Source: an uncultured Dorea sp. (GTDB lineage: Bacteria > Bacillota > Clostridia > Lachnospirales > Lachnospiraceae). From it: a stretch of 64,000 nucleotides of DNA. The stretch lies in assembly GCA_910585725.1 (NCBI GenBank), contig CAJUFA010000002.1:62001-126000 (forward strand), given 5' to 3'. A model generated the notes under the pieces. It was not told the DNA's origin. It worked only from the letters and a program-made list of their open reading frames with translations, and searched no databases. How positions within the stretch are numbered: the stretch's first letter is position 1; each line of letters opens with the position of its first letter. Positions 41,760 through 51,081 of the stretch are shown piece by piece. The position numbers were made by a program, and so were the translations under genes.

Positions 41760-43463
41760 TTACAGTTGTCTCAGGATATCCAGGGATCGGTACAGATTCA
41801 TCGTCCCATATCCCCATTCCCGGTTCGGATTCTCTGCACCCGGACGCTGCTCGGCTCCAAGAAGTATAATATTACGAATCTGGCTCGAATTGACTCCGCG
41901 CGAACCGGTCTGCCGAATTACCCATTCCATCAAAAGAGCCGATGCTCCCGCCGCAATCCCTACCGACACACTCGAACCGCTTCGGACTACAAACTCATTA
42001 TTCAATCCCGCGCCGGTCACCATAACGCCGGGCGCCGCGTAATCCGGCTTAATCCTTTCATCCCTAGTATACCCCCTTCCCGAGTTAATATCAACTGAAT
42101 TATCTATTCCATTATAGAATGCCACGGTCATCGCCATCAGGCTGCTTCCCGGCTCTGCCACCGTTGTATCCGGATCTGCCTGCAGGAAATATACCTCCCC
42201 TGTCAAGAATCCCGGAACCGGAAGCCACATATGGAATCTTCCGTCAGAGACTCTCACCGGTTTCACACTGATCTTCCAGATTCCCTGGGACGGATTACGA
42301 AAACGCATGAAGATCAACTGTGAATCATTATTTTCCAGCAGCAGCCTGTATTCCACGTCTACGTCCGTCTGATCGAAGATAAATTCTTCTTTATATTCAT
42401 AGCCCTGCTTAAGAGAGATATATCCTGTCCGCTCTCCGGAAGGCGAGGTGAACGCAACCGTCAGCACATTGGGAATCGTAGTCCACAATTCCACTACAAA
42501 CCCCTCGACCCCCTCTTCCACCCGGATCTCAACCTCTGTCACATCGTTCATTTCACGCAATTCATGAAAGAAATGTCGTCTCTGCACCGCGCCGTTACCG
42601 GCGCTGATTACCACGCTCCTGTTCAACATTGACGAATACGCGTCCAGCATGGCAGAAAGAAGGGATGATCCGTTATGTCCACCAAGATTTGTTCCCAGAG
42701 CGACGCAGATAACAAGAGGCATGTTCCGTTTCCTTGCCAGACCGTTGATATATTTCATCGCAAGCATAATATCATTTTCCTGATAACACACGGCATCCTG
42801 ACGGATGGCATAAAAATCCTTCAGATACGTTTTGGCCTGTTTAAGCTTCACCACAGCAAGAACCGATTCCGGCGCCGCTCCTATAAAGCGGTGTTCCAGA
42901 TCTGCGCCTCCCGCCGCCACACTGGCAATGAACGTACCGTGCCCATCTGTATCCATACTCGGTACGATCTCCAGCGGATTCTCGGACCGAAGCGCCTCGT
43001 TGATCATCTCTTCCGTATATTCACTTCCGTAATCTATCTCCTCCGGCATCTGCCCTTCCTGTATAGTTTGATCCCAGATGCCTGCAATTCTCGTAGAACC
43101 GTCAATATTCTGAAATAGTGGATTGCGATAGTCGATTCCGGTATCCAGGATACCGATCATAATCCCGCTCCCCAGAAGCCTCAGTGTCGGGTACGTCTGA
43201 ACTACACTGATTCCAGCGTCGTCCATCGCCTGCAGATCCATCAGCTCATAGCAGTTTGGGATAGAATTATATCGGTAATTCTCCAAAGACAACGGTCTTG
43301 CCACCGAATTATTCGTATAGACAGCCTGAAATCCAAAGTCCATATTCTGGATACAAACTTTTCCTTCCCCCGTTTCTCCTATCGATATCGCCCTGTATAT
43401 CGGCGAAATAAAATCCATATAATCCTCCGACAGAATCATCTGCCTGCAGGTTTCTCTATCCAT
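41760..43463 (-). CDS. S8 (subtilisin-like) peptidase, CspC-like group
   Basis: 567 residues from MDRETCRQMILSEDYMDF. Catalytic Asp in IGILDTGIDYRNP, His in DTDGHGTFIASVAAG and Ser in VRSGSSVSVGIAAG, so the triad is intact although the Ser loop (GSSVS for GTSMA) is unusual. A jelly-roll-like insertion separates the His and Ser parts, as in Csp proteases. No signal peptide is visible; related Csp proteins act in spore germination, but the role here is unproven. Start at 43463 chosen because GGGGTG precedes it; 17 further codons upstream are open. Confidence 0.85.
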   Translation of the reverse strand: MDRETCRQMILSEDYMDFISPIYRAISIGETGEGKVCIQNMDFGFQAVYTNNSVARPLSLENYRYNSIPNCYELMDLQAMDDAGISVVQTYPTLRLLGSGIMIGILDTGIDYRNPLFQNIDGSTRIAGIWDQTIQEGQMPEEIDYGSEYTEEMINEALRSENPLEIVPSMDTDGHGTFIASVAAGGADLEHRFIGAAPESVLAVVKLKQAKTYLKDFYAIRQDAVCYQENDIMLAMKYINGLARKRNMPLVICVALGTNLGGHNGSSLLSAMLDAYSSMLNRSVVISAGNGAVQRRHFFHELREMNDVTEVEIRVEEGVEGFVVELWTTIPNVLTVAFTSPSGERTGYISLKQGYEYKEEFIFDQTDVDVEYRLLLENNDSQLIFMRFRNPSQGIWKISVKPVRVSDGRFHMWLPVPGFLTGEVYFLQADPDTTVAEPGSSLMAMTVAFYNGIDNSVDINSGRGYTRDERIKPDYAAPGVMVTGAGLNNEFVVRSGSSVSVGIAAGASALLMEWVIRQTGSRGVNSSQIRNIILLGAEQRPGAENPNREWGYGTMNLYRSLDILRQL

Positions 43464-43612
43464 AAAGACACCCCATTCCCTTTCAAATACGTGCTTTGGC
43501 AGCATTTCTTTCATAAAGTATATGAGAGTCTCTCACTATTCTATTCCTGTACTTTCTTAATATAATACCGTTGAGATCAAAAGGTATTTTGCTCTACGAT
43601 TCCGAGGAATAC

Positions 43613-45043
43613 TTAAATCATCTCTCTTAATTTCTGGTTCACCATACCGGGATTGGCTTTTCCTCTCATAGCCTTCATGGTCTGCCCCACCAGCGCTCCA
43701 AGCGCTTTTTCTTTTCCGCCGCGGTAATCCTCTACCGCCTGCGGATTGTCGGCTATTACTTTTTTCAAGACTTCCTCCAGCGCTCCTTCGTCATTGACCG
43801 TCTTAAGCCCGTGCTCTTCCACATAGACCCTAGGGTCGATATTTTCCAGAAAAATCTTCTCGAATACTTCTTTCGCCACCGAATTGTTGATGATTCCGGC
43901 TTCCGTCAAATCCACGAGCTTTGCCAGATTTTCCGGTGCAAAAGATATCTCCTCCGGCTCCATATTATGGTCTTTCAGCAGGCGTAAAGTCTCCACCATC
44001 AGCCAGTTGGACACTTTCTTAGGCTTCCCGCAGATTGCCGCAGCCGCTTCGAAGATATCCGCCATACTCTTGGAGCCTGTAATGATCTTTGCATCGTACT
44101 CCGGGATATCGAATTCCTTCCTATACCGCTTAAGCTTCTCCGTCTGAAGCTCCGGCTGTCTGCTTCGGATCTTCTCGATCCACTCGTCTTCAATTATGAT
44201 CGGCACAAGATCCGGCTCCGGGAAATACCGGTAATCCTGGGCGTCTTCCTTCGAACGCATGGCATAAGAAAATTCCTTATTGTCGTCCCAGCGCCTGGTC
44301 TCCTGAACGACTGCTTTCCCTGCCTCAAGCAATTCGATCTGACGCTCCCGCTCTCCTTCGACAGCCCTTGCGATGGCCTTAAAAGAATTTAAGTTCTTCA
44401 TCTCCGTCCTGGTACCGAATTCCTTCGTACCGGCTTCTCTCACCGACAGATTGACGTCCGCCCTCATAGAACCTTCCTGAAGCTTACAGTCCGACGCTCC
44501 AAGATACTGGATGATCATCCTGAGCTTCTCTAGATACGCGATCACCTCGTCTGCCGAACGCATATCCGGCTCCGATACAATCTCCACAAGGGGTACTCCG
44601 CTCCGATTATAATCCACCAGCGAAGTATCGTCCCACTCATCGTGAATCAGTTTCCCCGCGTCTTCTTCCATATGCATCTCATGAATCCGCACCCTCTTCT
44701 TCGTGTCTCCCACCTCGATCTCTACATACCCGTTTCGCGCGATGGGAAGGTACAATTGCGAGATCTGGTAGTTCTGAGGGTTATCCGGATAGAAATAATT
44801 CTTACGGTCGAATTTGCAGACCCTCGTGATCTCACAGTCCGTAGCCAGGCCAATCGCCACGGCGTATTCTACCACCTGTTTATTTAAAACCGGCAGAGAT
44901 CCCGGCATACCCGTACATACCGGACAGGTATGAGTATTGGGAGCGCCGCCGAATTCCGTACTGCAGGAACAGAAAATCTTTGTCTTCGTCGCAAGTTCCA
45001 CATGGACCTCAAGCCCGATTACTGTCTCATATTGCTTTGCCAT
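43613..45043 (-). CDS. gatB: Asp-tRNA(Asn)/Glu-tRNA(Gln) amidotransferase subunit B
   Basis: 476 residues. YETVIGLEVHVELATKTKIFCSCSTEFGGAPNTHTCPVC carries the catalytic motif and the Cys set that binds zinc. YNRSGVPLVEIVSEPDMRS, RADVNLSVR and the C-terminal YqeY-like tail complete GatB. GatB phosphorylates the Asp/Glu on tRNA and receives ammonia from GatA. The ATG at 45043 shares its A with the gatA stop (TGATG), with GGAGG at 9-base spacing; a GTG one codon earlier is possible. Last gene of the aspS-gatC-gatA-gatB operon. Confidence 0.97.
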   Translation of the reverse strand: MAKQYETVIGLEVHVELATKTKIFCSCSTEFGGAPNTHTCPVCTGMPGSLPVLNKQVVEYAVAIGLATDCEITRVCKFDRKNYFYPDNPQNYQISQLYLPIARNGYVEIEVGDTKKRVRIHEMHMEEDAGKLIHDEWDDTSLVDYNRSGVPLVEIVSEPDMRSADEVIAYLEKLRMIIQYLGASDCKLQEGSMRADVNLSVREAGTKEFGTRTEMKNLNSFKAIARAVEGERERQIELLEAGKAVVQETRRWDDNKEFSYAMRSKEDAQDYRYFPEPDLVPIIIEDEWIEKIRSRQPELQTEKLKRYRKEFDIPEYDAKIITGSKSMADIFEAAAAICGKPKKVSNWLMVETLRLLKDHNMEPEEISFAPENLAKLVDLTEAGIINNSVAKEVFEKIFLENIDPRVYVEEHGLKTVNDEGALEEVLKKVIADNPQAVEDYRGGKEKALGALVGQTMKAMRGKANPGMVNQKLREMI

Positions 45044-46641
45044 CACGCTCTGCCTCCTTTCATAAATCCGTCGCCCTTCTCCGTCCGGCTTCCGGCCGGC
45101 TCTTTCCGCTCGGACAAATTATTTATCATCCCCGGTCTTTCGTAGCTTCTCGTCTTTTCCAGAGTATACGCCGCCCGGATGATCTTCTTCTCTTCAAAAC
45201 AATTGCCGATGATCTGCATTCCCACAGGAAGACCCTTGGAATCCGTTCCCACCGGAATACTGATTCCCGGCAGTCCCGCCAGATTCACCGAGATCGTATA
45301 GATATCTCCCAGGTACATCTTAAGCGGATCACTCAGACTCTTTCCAAGCTCCGGCGCCGTCGTCGGAGACGCAGGCGCAATGATCACGTCATATTTTCCG
45401 AACGCACGGTCAAATTCTTGCTTAATCAACGCCTTCGTCCGCAGGGCTTTCAGATAATACGCATCGTAATAGCCTGAGCTTAAGACGAAGGACCCCAGCA
45501 TGATCCGTCGCTTCACCTCCGCTCCGAATCCTTCCGACCGCGTCTTCTTATACATATTGTGAAGCCCCTCGTAATCTTCTGTGCGGTACCCGTATTTTAC
45601 ACCGTCAAACCGGGACAGATTAGAGCTTGCCTCCGCAGAAGCGATTACATAATAAGCCGGGATCGCATACTGAACCAGCCTGAGGTCGAACTCTTCCACG
45701 ACGGCTCCCCGTTCCTCTAACGTCCGGACAGCCTCCAGAATCTTCTCCCTGACTTCCGCATCCAGCCCTTTTCCGAAATAGTCCTTAGGGATGCCGATTC
45801 TCATCCCCGCCACGTCATCCGTCAGCGCGCCTGTAAAATCATATCCCGCAGGACATACTTCCCCTTTCCCGCCGGAACACGTCTTACCCACCGGCGCATG
45901 GACATAGCTCCTCCGGTCAATGGACGTGCTGTCCTTCGGATCATGGGAGGCAATGACTTCCAGGATCGCCGCGCAGTCCGTCACATCCTTTGCAATCGGT
46001 CCGATCTGATCCAGAGAGGAGCCATAAGCTATTAATCCATATCGGGACACTGTCCCGTAAGTCGGCTTGATTCCCACCACTCCGCAGAAAGAACTGGGCT
46101 GACGGATAGATCCGCCTGTGTCGGATCCCAACGCGAAGGGACATTCTTCCGCTGCTACCGCCGCGCAGGATCCTCCGGAAGAACCTCCCGGCACGTGCTT
46201 AAGATTCCAGGGATTCCTTGTCACACCATAGTAAGAAGTCTCTGTCGTGCTTCCCATGGCAAATTCGTCCATATTTGTTTTTCCGATAACAACTGCTCCT
46301 GCTTTCTCAAGATTCCTGACCGCTTCCGCTGTAAATGTCGGTTTAAAATTCTCAAGCATCCTGGAACCGCAGGTAGTCAGCATATCCTTCGTGCATATAT
46401 TATCCTTAATCGCCGCCGGAACACCCGCCAACGGTCCTGTAAGCCTCCCGTCGTCAATCTGTTCCTGAACCCTGGCCGCGCGCTTTAACGCGCCTTCCCG
46501 ATCGACGGACACAAAGCTGTGCACATCCTTTTCGACCCTTTCGATCTGATCCAGAGAAGCCTTAACCGCTTCCGCTACAGATATCTCTTTCGCTCTGATC
46601 TTCTTTCCTAATTCTACTGCCGTCAAACTTTTAATATCCAT
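45043..46641 (-). CDS. gatA: Asp-tRNA(Asn)/Glu-tRNA(Gln) amidotransferase subunit A (glutaminase)
   Basis: 532 residues, about 45 more than usual. The amidase triad is K79 (AAIKDNICT), S154 (PGGSSGGSCA) and S178 (DTGGSIRQP), the same positions as in S. aureus GatA. Extra length comes from an insertion around residues 245-270 (APVGKTCSGGKGEVCPAG) and a C-terminal extension after SYERPGMINN (RKEPAGSRTEKGDGF). It hydrolyses glutamine and channels ammonia to GatB. Sits 15 bases after gatC and is coupled to gatB. Confidence 0.97.
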   Translation of the reverse strand: MDIKSLTAVELGKKIRAKEISVAEAVKASLDQIERVEKDVHSFVSVDREGALKRAARVQEQIDDGRLTGPLAGVPAAIKDNICTKDMLTTCGSRMLENFKPTFTAEAVRNLEKAGAVVIGKTNMDEFAMGSTTETSYYGVTRNPWNLKHVPGGSSGGSCAAVAAEECPFALGSDTGGSIRQPSSFCGVVGIKPTYGTVSRYGLIAYGSSLDQIGPIAKDVTDCAAILEVIASHDPKDSTSIDRRSYVHAPVGKTCSGGKGEVCPAGYDFTGALTDDVAGMRIGIPKDYFGKGLDAEVREKILEAVRTLEERGAVVEEFDLRLVQYAIPAYYVIASAEASSNLSRFDGVKYGYRTEDYEGLHNMYKKTRSEGFGAEVKRRIMLGSFVLSSGYYDAYYLKALRTKALIKQEFDRAFGKYDVIIAPASPTTAPELGKSLSDPLKMYLGDIYTISVNLAGLPGISIPVGTDSKGLPVGMQIIGNCFEEKKIIRAAYTLEKTRSYERPGMINNLSERKEPAGSRTEKGDGFMKGGRA

Positions 46642-46656
46642 CTTCGCTGCATCCTC

Positions 46657-46950
46657 CTATCCGATCGTCTTCGGCACCTTGAAACAGTTCTCCTTTTTCA
46701 GCGGCGCATTGGCAAGGGTATCTTCGCTTCCGTCTATACAGCTTGCCGCATCCTCGCGGAATACATTATTGACCGGGAACACGTGTGACATAGGTTCAAT
46801 CCCTTCCGTATCCAACTCGTTCAAGGTATCTATATAATCCAGCATCTTCTCCATATCGGCTTTGGCATTCGCCTTTTCTTCGCCGGAAAGTTCTAATTTT
46901 GCCAGAATGCCTACATATTCAATAGTTTCATCTGATATTTTATTTGCCAT
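46657..46950 (-). CDS. gatC: Asp-tRNA(Asn)/Glu-tRNA(Gln) amidotransferase subunit C
   Basis: 97 residues from MANKISDETIEYVGILAKLEL, with the family's DMEKMLDYIDTLNELDTEGIEPMSHVFP and REDAA. GatC wraps GatA and GatB together. Start at 46950 set by GGAGG 6 bases upstream; the open frame continues 23 codons further without GatC character. It lies between aspS and gatA in the transamidation operon. Confidence 0.96.
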   Translation of the reverse strand: MANKISDETIEYVGILAKLELSGEEKANAKADMEKMLDYIDTLNELDTEGIEPMSHVFPVNNVFREDAASCIDGSEDTLANAPLKKENCFKVPKTIG

Positions 46951-47051
46951 ATCTGTCCTCCTGCTATCGGCGCTCCATCCGGCCAGGTATCGGAAATTTC
47001 TAACCGGATGAAGCTTCACTGTACTACTTTCAAGACTTCTTTATATCTGCA

Positions 47052-48386
47052 CTACGGCTCCAGGCGGCTTAGATCCCGTGGGAACAACGTCGTCTCCCTT
47101 ACGTTATCCTCCCCCACCAGCTTCATCGTCAGGCGCTCCAGCCCGATCCCCAATCCTCCGTGGGGAGGCATTCCATACCTAAATGTATCCAGATAATCTT
47201 CCATACCCTCTTCTGTCATCCCCCTGGCCGCAATCTTCTCCGTCAGCACATGATAATCATGGATTCTCTGGCCTCCCGTCGTGATCTCCATTCCCCGGAA
47301 CAAAAGATCAAAGCTTAAGGTATATCTCGTATCTTCCGGATCATCCATGGCATAGAAGGGACGTTTCTTAGAGGGATAATGGGTCACAAATACAAAATCG
47401 CTTCCCCACTCTTCCTTCGCATACCGGCTGATCAACTGTTCCTCCTCCGGTTCCAGATCAAAGGGATTCTTCATCTTATGTCCGTATCTTTCTGACACCG
47501 CTTCCTTGATCTCCCCAAACTTCACCGCCGGAATCTGCTTTACCTCCGGCAGGGTGATATCAAGTATCTTAAGCTCCCTGTAATAATCTTTCGCAAGCAG
47601 CTCCATCGCATACTGAAGATATCCGGTCTCCATCGCCATTATGTCTTCGAATCCATCGATATATCCCATCTCAAAATCCAGGCTGGTATATTCATTCAGA
47701 TGACGCTTCGTATTGTGCTTCTCCGCGCGGAATACCGGCGCCGTCTCAAATACCCGGTCAAACACTCCCACCATCATCTGCTTGTAGAACTGCGGGCTTT
47801 GCGCCAGCACTGCCGGACGATGAAAATAATCCAGCTTAAAGATGTTGGCTCCGCCCTCCGCTCCTTTTGCGCCGATCTTCGGCGTATGGATCTCCGTAAA
47901 TCCCTGCCCGTAAAGGAAATCCCGAAACGCCCTAGTCAGCCCTTCCTGAATCCTGAACTTCGCACGTTCTCTCACGTTTCTCAATGAAATAGAACGATAG
48001 TTAAGCTTTGCCTCCAAAGAAGTCTTTAACTTCCACTTGGAAACCGCAAGGGGCATCCTGTCGGCCGCCGGCTCGCTTAGTACCTTTAGTTTCTCCATAC
48101 GGATCTCAATACCGTTCGGCGCCTTTTGATTTTCTTCTAAGACGCCCTCTATTTCTACGGCCGCCGCCTCTTTAACGTCCTTCAGCCTAAACTGCGCGAT
48201 TCCCTCCTCATAGACGCCCTGAATCAGACCTTCTCTCTTTCTCAGGATTACGAATGCCACCGTTCCCATATGGCGAATGGTATATACCGCGCCATTGACC
48301 CTGACCTTCTGTCCCGGCTTTGCCTTCTCCGTCAATTCACTGATCTCCAAAGTTTCCGTTCGTCTTACTCCTGTTAAATAGTCCAT
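47052..48386 (-). CDS. aspS: Archaeal-type aspartyl-tRNA synthetase (aspartate--tRNA(Asn) ligase)
   Basis: 444 residues, much shorter than bacterial AspRS (about 590) and lacking the GAD insertion, so the archaeal/eukaryal type. N-terminal OB anticodon-binding domain (about 15-105), then class II motifs: motif 1 FTEIHTPKI, motif 2 FETAPVFRAEKHNTKRHLNEYTSLDFEMG, motif 3 GLGIGLERLTMKL. Standing first in an operon with gatCAB, it is best explained as a nondiscriminating or tRNA-Asn-directed enzyme feeding Asp-tRNA(Asn) to GatCAB. Discrimination itself cannot be read by eye. T-box controlled. Confidence 0.92.
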   Translation of the reverse strand: MDYLTGVRRTETLEISELTEKAKPGQKVRVNGAVYTIRHMGTVAFVILRKREGLIQGVYEEGIAQFRLKDVKEAAAVEIEGVLEENQKAPNGIEIRMEKLKVLSEPAADRMPLAVSKWKLKTSLEAKLNYRSISLRNVRERAKFRIQEGLTRAFRDFLYGQGFTEIHTPKIGAKGAEGGANIFKLDYFHRPAVLAQSPQFYKQMMVGVFDRVFETAPVFRAEKHNTKRHLNEYTSLDFEMGYIDGFEDIMAMETGYLQYAMELLAKDYYRELKILDITLPEVKQIPAVKFGEIKEAVSERYGHKMKNPFDLEPEEEQLISRYAKEEWGSDFVFVTHYPSKKRPFYAMDDPEDTRYTLSFDLLFRGMEITTGGQRIHDYHVLTEKIAARGMTEEGMEDYLDTFRYGMPPHGGLGIGLERLTMKLVGEDNVRETTLFPRDLSRLEP

Positions 48387-48487
48387 GGTAGTCCTCCTTT
48401 TTCACTGCATGCGCTGCTTGTTTCATGCCATGTATCCGGCAGCCTGACCGGCCTGTTTCTTCGAGGAAGTCAAAGACCTCGCAGGAA

Positions 48488-48798
48488 TAAAAAAGTCCCG
48501 GAATACATGTCTGTATTCCGGGACGGATATCTTACATTTACCCGCGGTACCACCCGCATTGAACCCATTGTTATTCTGGATTCCCCTCTTAGGGACCGAG
48601 CAAGAATATCTTGTACGGTTCCTTACGCTTAACGCGCGTTCACGTACCGGCCTACTTCATTTTTCGTTCAACCGGTCTGCTCCGGAGTGTTCCCTATTGT
48701 CCTTATTCCTCAAAAGGCGCTCTCAGTCGGTGACGCCTTATTCCTGTCAAGTTCCAAAGGACAGAGTCTCTTTCAACGCTTTACCAAATTAAAATTTG
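48488..48798 (-). promoter_or_regulatory. T-box leader of aspS-gatCAB
   Basis: Minus strand T-box GGGTGGTACCGCGGGT (48540-48555), followed by a strong terminator: a 12-bp stem GTCCCGGAATAC (48495-48506 with 48513-48524) and T6. Upstream, TGTCCTT/AAGGACA closes a Stem I-like domain with apical GGCG...CGCC. The specifier is not assigned; Asn triplets AAT and AAC and overlapping GAAT/GAAC occur on the 3' side. Confidence 0.88.
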
Positions 48799-48804
48799 CT
48801 TTAC

Positions 48805-48833
48805 ATAATAGCACACTCTTTTTTTAATTTCAA
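48805..48833 (-). promoter_or_regulatory. Promoter of the aspS-gatCAB leader
   Basis: Minus strand TTGAAA (48828-48833), 17-base spacer, TATTAT (48805-48810). Confidence 0.7.
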
Positions 48834-48869
48834 GAAATTTTCTTCGCTTCATTCTATTTTCGTTAGATT

Positions 48870-49301
48870 TTACAGAAATTTCTTCGCTTCTTCCATAAGT
48901 TTTTCTTCACATTTTACCAATTTTTTCGCCACTGACATGCCGGCGTGTGATGCCTTCGGACATTTGTTCATACATTCGCTGATCGACTGGATTCCCATGT
49001 TGCATCCGTTCATCAGAATTTTGGCTATCTGTGTACTGTCATCCTGTACCATCATCTTTACTTCTGTCGTAAGCCAGGAAAATGCGGATACCATCAGATC
49101 CGGCTGCTTCTGCGTTTCACCGGATTCCTCTAACAACCGGGCCGATTCTTCTTCCAGTTCCCTGTGCTGCTTCTTATATGTCTCCAACAGCTCATTCAAC
49201 GACGCATTTCTCACATATCCCTTCAGCCGTTCTATACTATTGATCGCCGTCTTGCATCCCACATTACATTCCTTCAAAAGTGTGACCGTCTGTTCTTCCA
49301 T
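48870..49301 (-). CDS. Helical-bundle protein of unknown function (ferritin-like appearance)
   Basis: 143 residues, all-helical with four to five amphipathic helices and five Cys residues (C12, C16 and three in the MNGCNMGIQSISECMNKC stretch). The layout KECNVGCKTAINSIERLKGYV ... QHRELEEESARLLEE resembles DUF2383-type ferritin-like bundles, but the metal ligands are not clear to me. AAGGG ribosome site 7 bases upstream. Monocistronic by position. Function unknown. Confidence 0.72.
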   Translation of the reverse strand: MEEQTVTLLKECNVGCKTAINSIERLKGYVRNASLNELLETYKKQHRELEEESARLLEESGETQKQPDLMVSAFSWLTTEVKMMVQDDSTQIAKILMNGCNMGIQSISECMNKCPKASHAGMSVAKKLVKCEEKLMEEAKKFL

Positions 49302-49427
49302 AATCTATCCCTTCTTTCTACATTTTCTCTTAGTCTGTAAAAAAAACGGCATGATTATACCTATGTTATCTAATTTTAAGACAGATCGTACTGTAAAACA
49401 GGGGGGATCGGCTGCCGGAATCCGTTT

Positions 49428-50990
49428 TCAGACATTCTGCCGGCACAATCGTTCCATCTCATCATGCACAATGGACATATCTCTCTCATTCGTCATCGCC
49501 ACAAGCACGTCCCCCGTCTGCATCCTGGTTCTTCCCCTTGGAATGATCTCCTCCGACCCGCGCTGGATTGCTACAAGCAGACAGTTATTCGGCCATTCTA
49601 TCTCGCTGACCAATGCTTCCTCAAGCTTTGATCCCTGATGCACCACATAATTGGACAGCGCTTTCTGTCCATGGTCTTCGGGCGTCTCCATCCCTTCCTG
49701 TTCTAAGATCCTCTCCAGCAGGCTCTCATAGATCGGTTTCGACCTAAGCAGCGTCGCCACCATATACGCGACGACAGACACGATCGACAAAGAAAGCATC
49801 TGGCTTAACGACCCCGTCATCTCAAAGATCAATATGATACCGGTAAGCGGCGCGCGGACGATGGCCGCAAAATATCCCGCCATAGCCAGAACGACGAAAT
49901 TATTGATATACATCATATCCAATCCCATATACTGTACATACACCGTCGCAAAAGCCCCTCCTATGTATCCTCCCAATACCAGCAGCGGGAAGAAGATGCC
50001 GCCCGGCGCTCCCGACCCAAAACAAACTGCCGAGAATAAAAATCTTCCGGCAAAGATCAGCAGTACCGTTCCAAGCAGTACGTCCTCCGACGTCAGATAT
50101 TCAAGCAGATTGTGCCCGCTTCCGAGAAGCTTCGGCGCGGTAAACCCCAGCACCCCCGCGCACAGGAAAGGAATCATAAGCTTCTGCGCCGCGCTTAATC
50201 TCTTTGCCCGGCGGTACAGAGACTGCACTTTCAGCGTAAACCAGTTATAAAACGCCCCAAGCGCCCCCAATACGATCCCCAATACCAGAATCATCCCATA
50301 ATGTTCCTGCGGCAGAGCCTCAAGGATCTCAAACTGGAATACCGATTCCATTCCCATCACCGTTGACGCCATAAAGTCCGCCGTCAGAGAAGCCGTCATA
50401 ACCGATACCAGCACAGACACCGAAAAATTCTTATGGACTTCTTCCAGAGAAAACATCACGCCGGCCAGAGGCGCATGGAACGCCGCCGCAAGTCCTGCGC
50501 TCGCGCCGCATGTCAGGAGAAACTTCTCTTCCGTAATCCCCCTGTCCAACCCCTTGGACACTCCTTTTCCTACCATGGCTCCCAGCTGGATAGACGGTCC
50601 TTCCCTTCCAAGCGCCATTCCTCCCAGGAGACATAAGAACCCCCCGAAGAATTTGGCAGGAAGCACACGCCACCATTTCTGATCAATCTTCCCTGTCATC
50701 TCACCTTCAAGCTGAGGGATCCCGCTTCCGGATATCATGGGTTCATACTTCACAAGCTTTCCTACGCAGACCGCCAACACAATCAGGATCAGGAACCAGC
50801 CTGCAATCCGAAGCGGATGCCGACCGCAGAACTTAAGGATCATATTAAGCCAAAGCCCCGCATACTCCAGAATCATCCGGTACAGGACGATCACAAGCCC
50901 CGCGATTCCTCCCACCATGATTCCCTCTCCGATCAGTATCATCTGGAAATGCTCCGCACGTCTGATCGTATTGGATGTATCTTTCTCCAT
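49428..50990 (-). CDS. ClC-family chloride channel/exchanger with C-terminal TrkA-C domain
   Basis: 520 residues. Anion-site motifs GSGIPQLEG, GREGPSIQLGAMVG (gating Glu) and GAPGGIFFPLLVLGGYIGG are intact, with a long hydrophobic core typical of 10-18 helices in this fold. The gating Glu is retained and the group usually acts as H+/Cl- exchanger (ClcA-like). After about 440 a soluble TrkA-C domain follows (EIEWPNNCLLVAIQRG ... MQTGDVLVAMTNERD), likely a nucleotide- or ion-sensing regulator. Monocistronic by position, 91 bases downstream of the anti-sigma gene on the same strand. Confidence 0.93.
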   Translation of the reverse strand: MEKDTSNTIRRAEHFQMILIGEGIMVGGIAGLVIVLYRMILEYAGLWLNMILKFCGRHPLRIAGWFLILIVLAVCVGKLVKYEPMISGSGIPQLEGEMTGKIDQKWWRVLPAKFFGGFLCLLGGMALGREGPSIQLGAMVGKGVSKGLDRGITEEKFLLTCGASAGLAAAFHAPLAGVMFSLEEVHKNFSVSVLVSVMTASLTADFMASTVMGMESVFQFEILEALPQEHYGMILVLGIVLGALGAFYNWFTLKVQSLYRRAKRLSAAQKLMIPFLCAGVLGFTAPKLLGSGHNLLEYLTSEDVLLGTVLLIFAGRFLFSAVCFGSGAPGGIFFPLLVLGGYIGGAFATVYVQYMGLDMMYINNFVVLAMAGYFAAIVRAPLTGIILIFEMTGSLSQMLSLSIVSVVAYMVATLLRSKPIYESLLERILEQEGMETPEDHGQKALSNYVVHQGSKLEEALVSEIEWPNNCLLVAIQRGSEEIIPRGRTRMQTGDVLVAMTNERDMSIVHDEMERLCRQNV

Positions 50991-51081
50991 CGTATCTCCC
51001 CCCTCATATGTCCGACCTTATCATCTGTTATCCGATATTTACGAATAGCTTAGCAGTTTTTTAACACCGCGTCAATATCCG

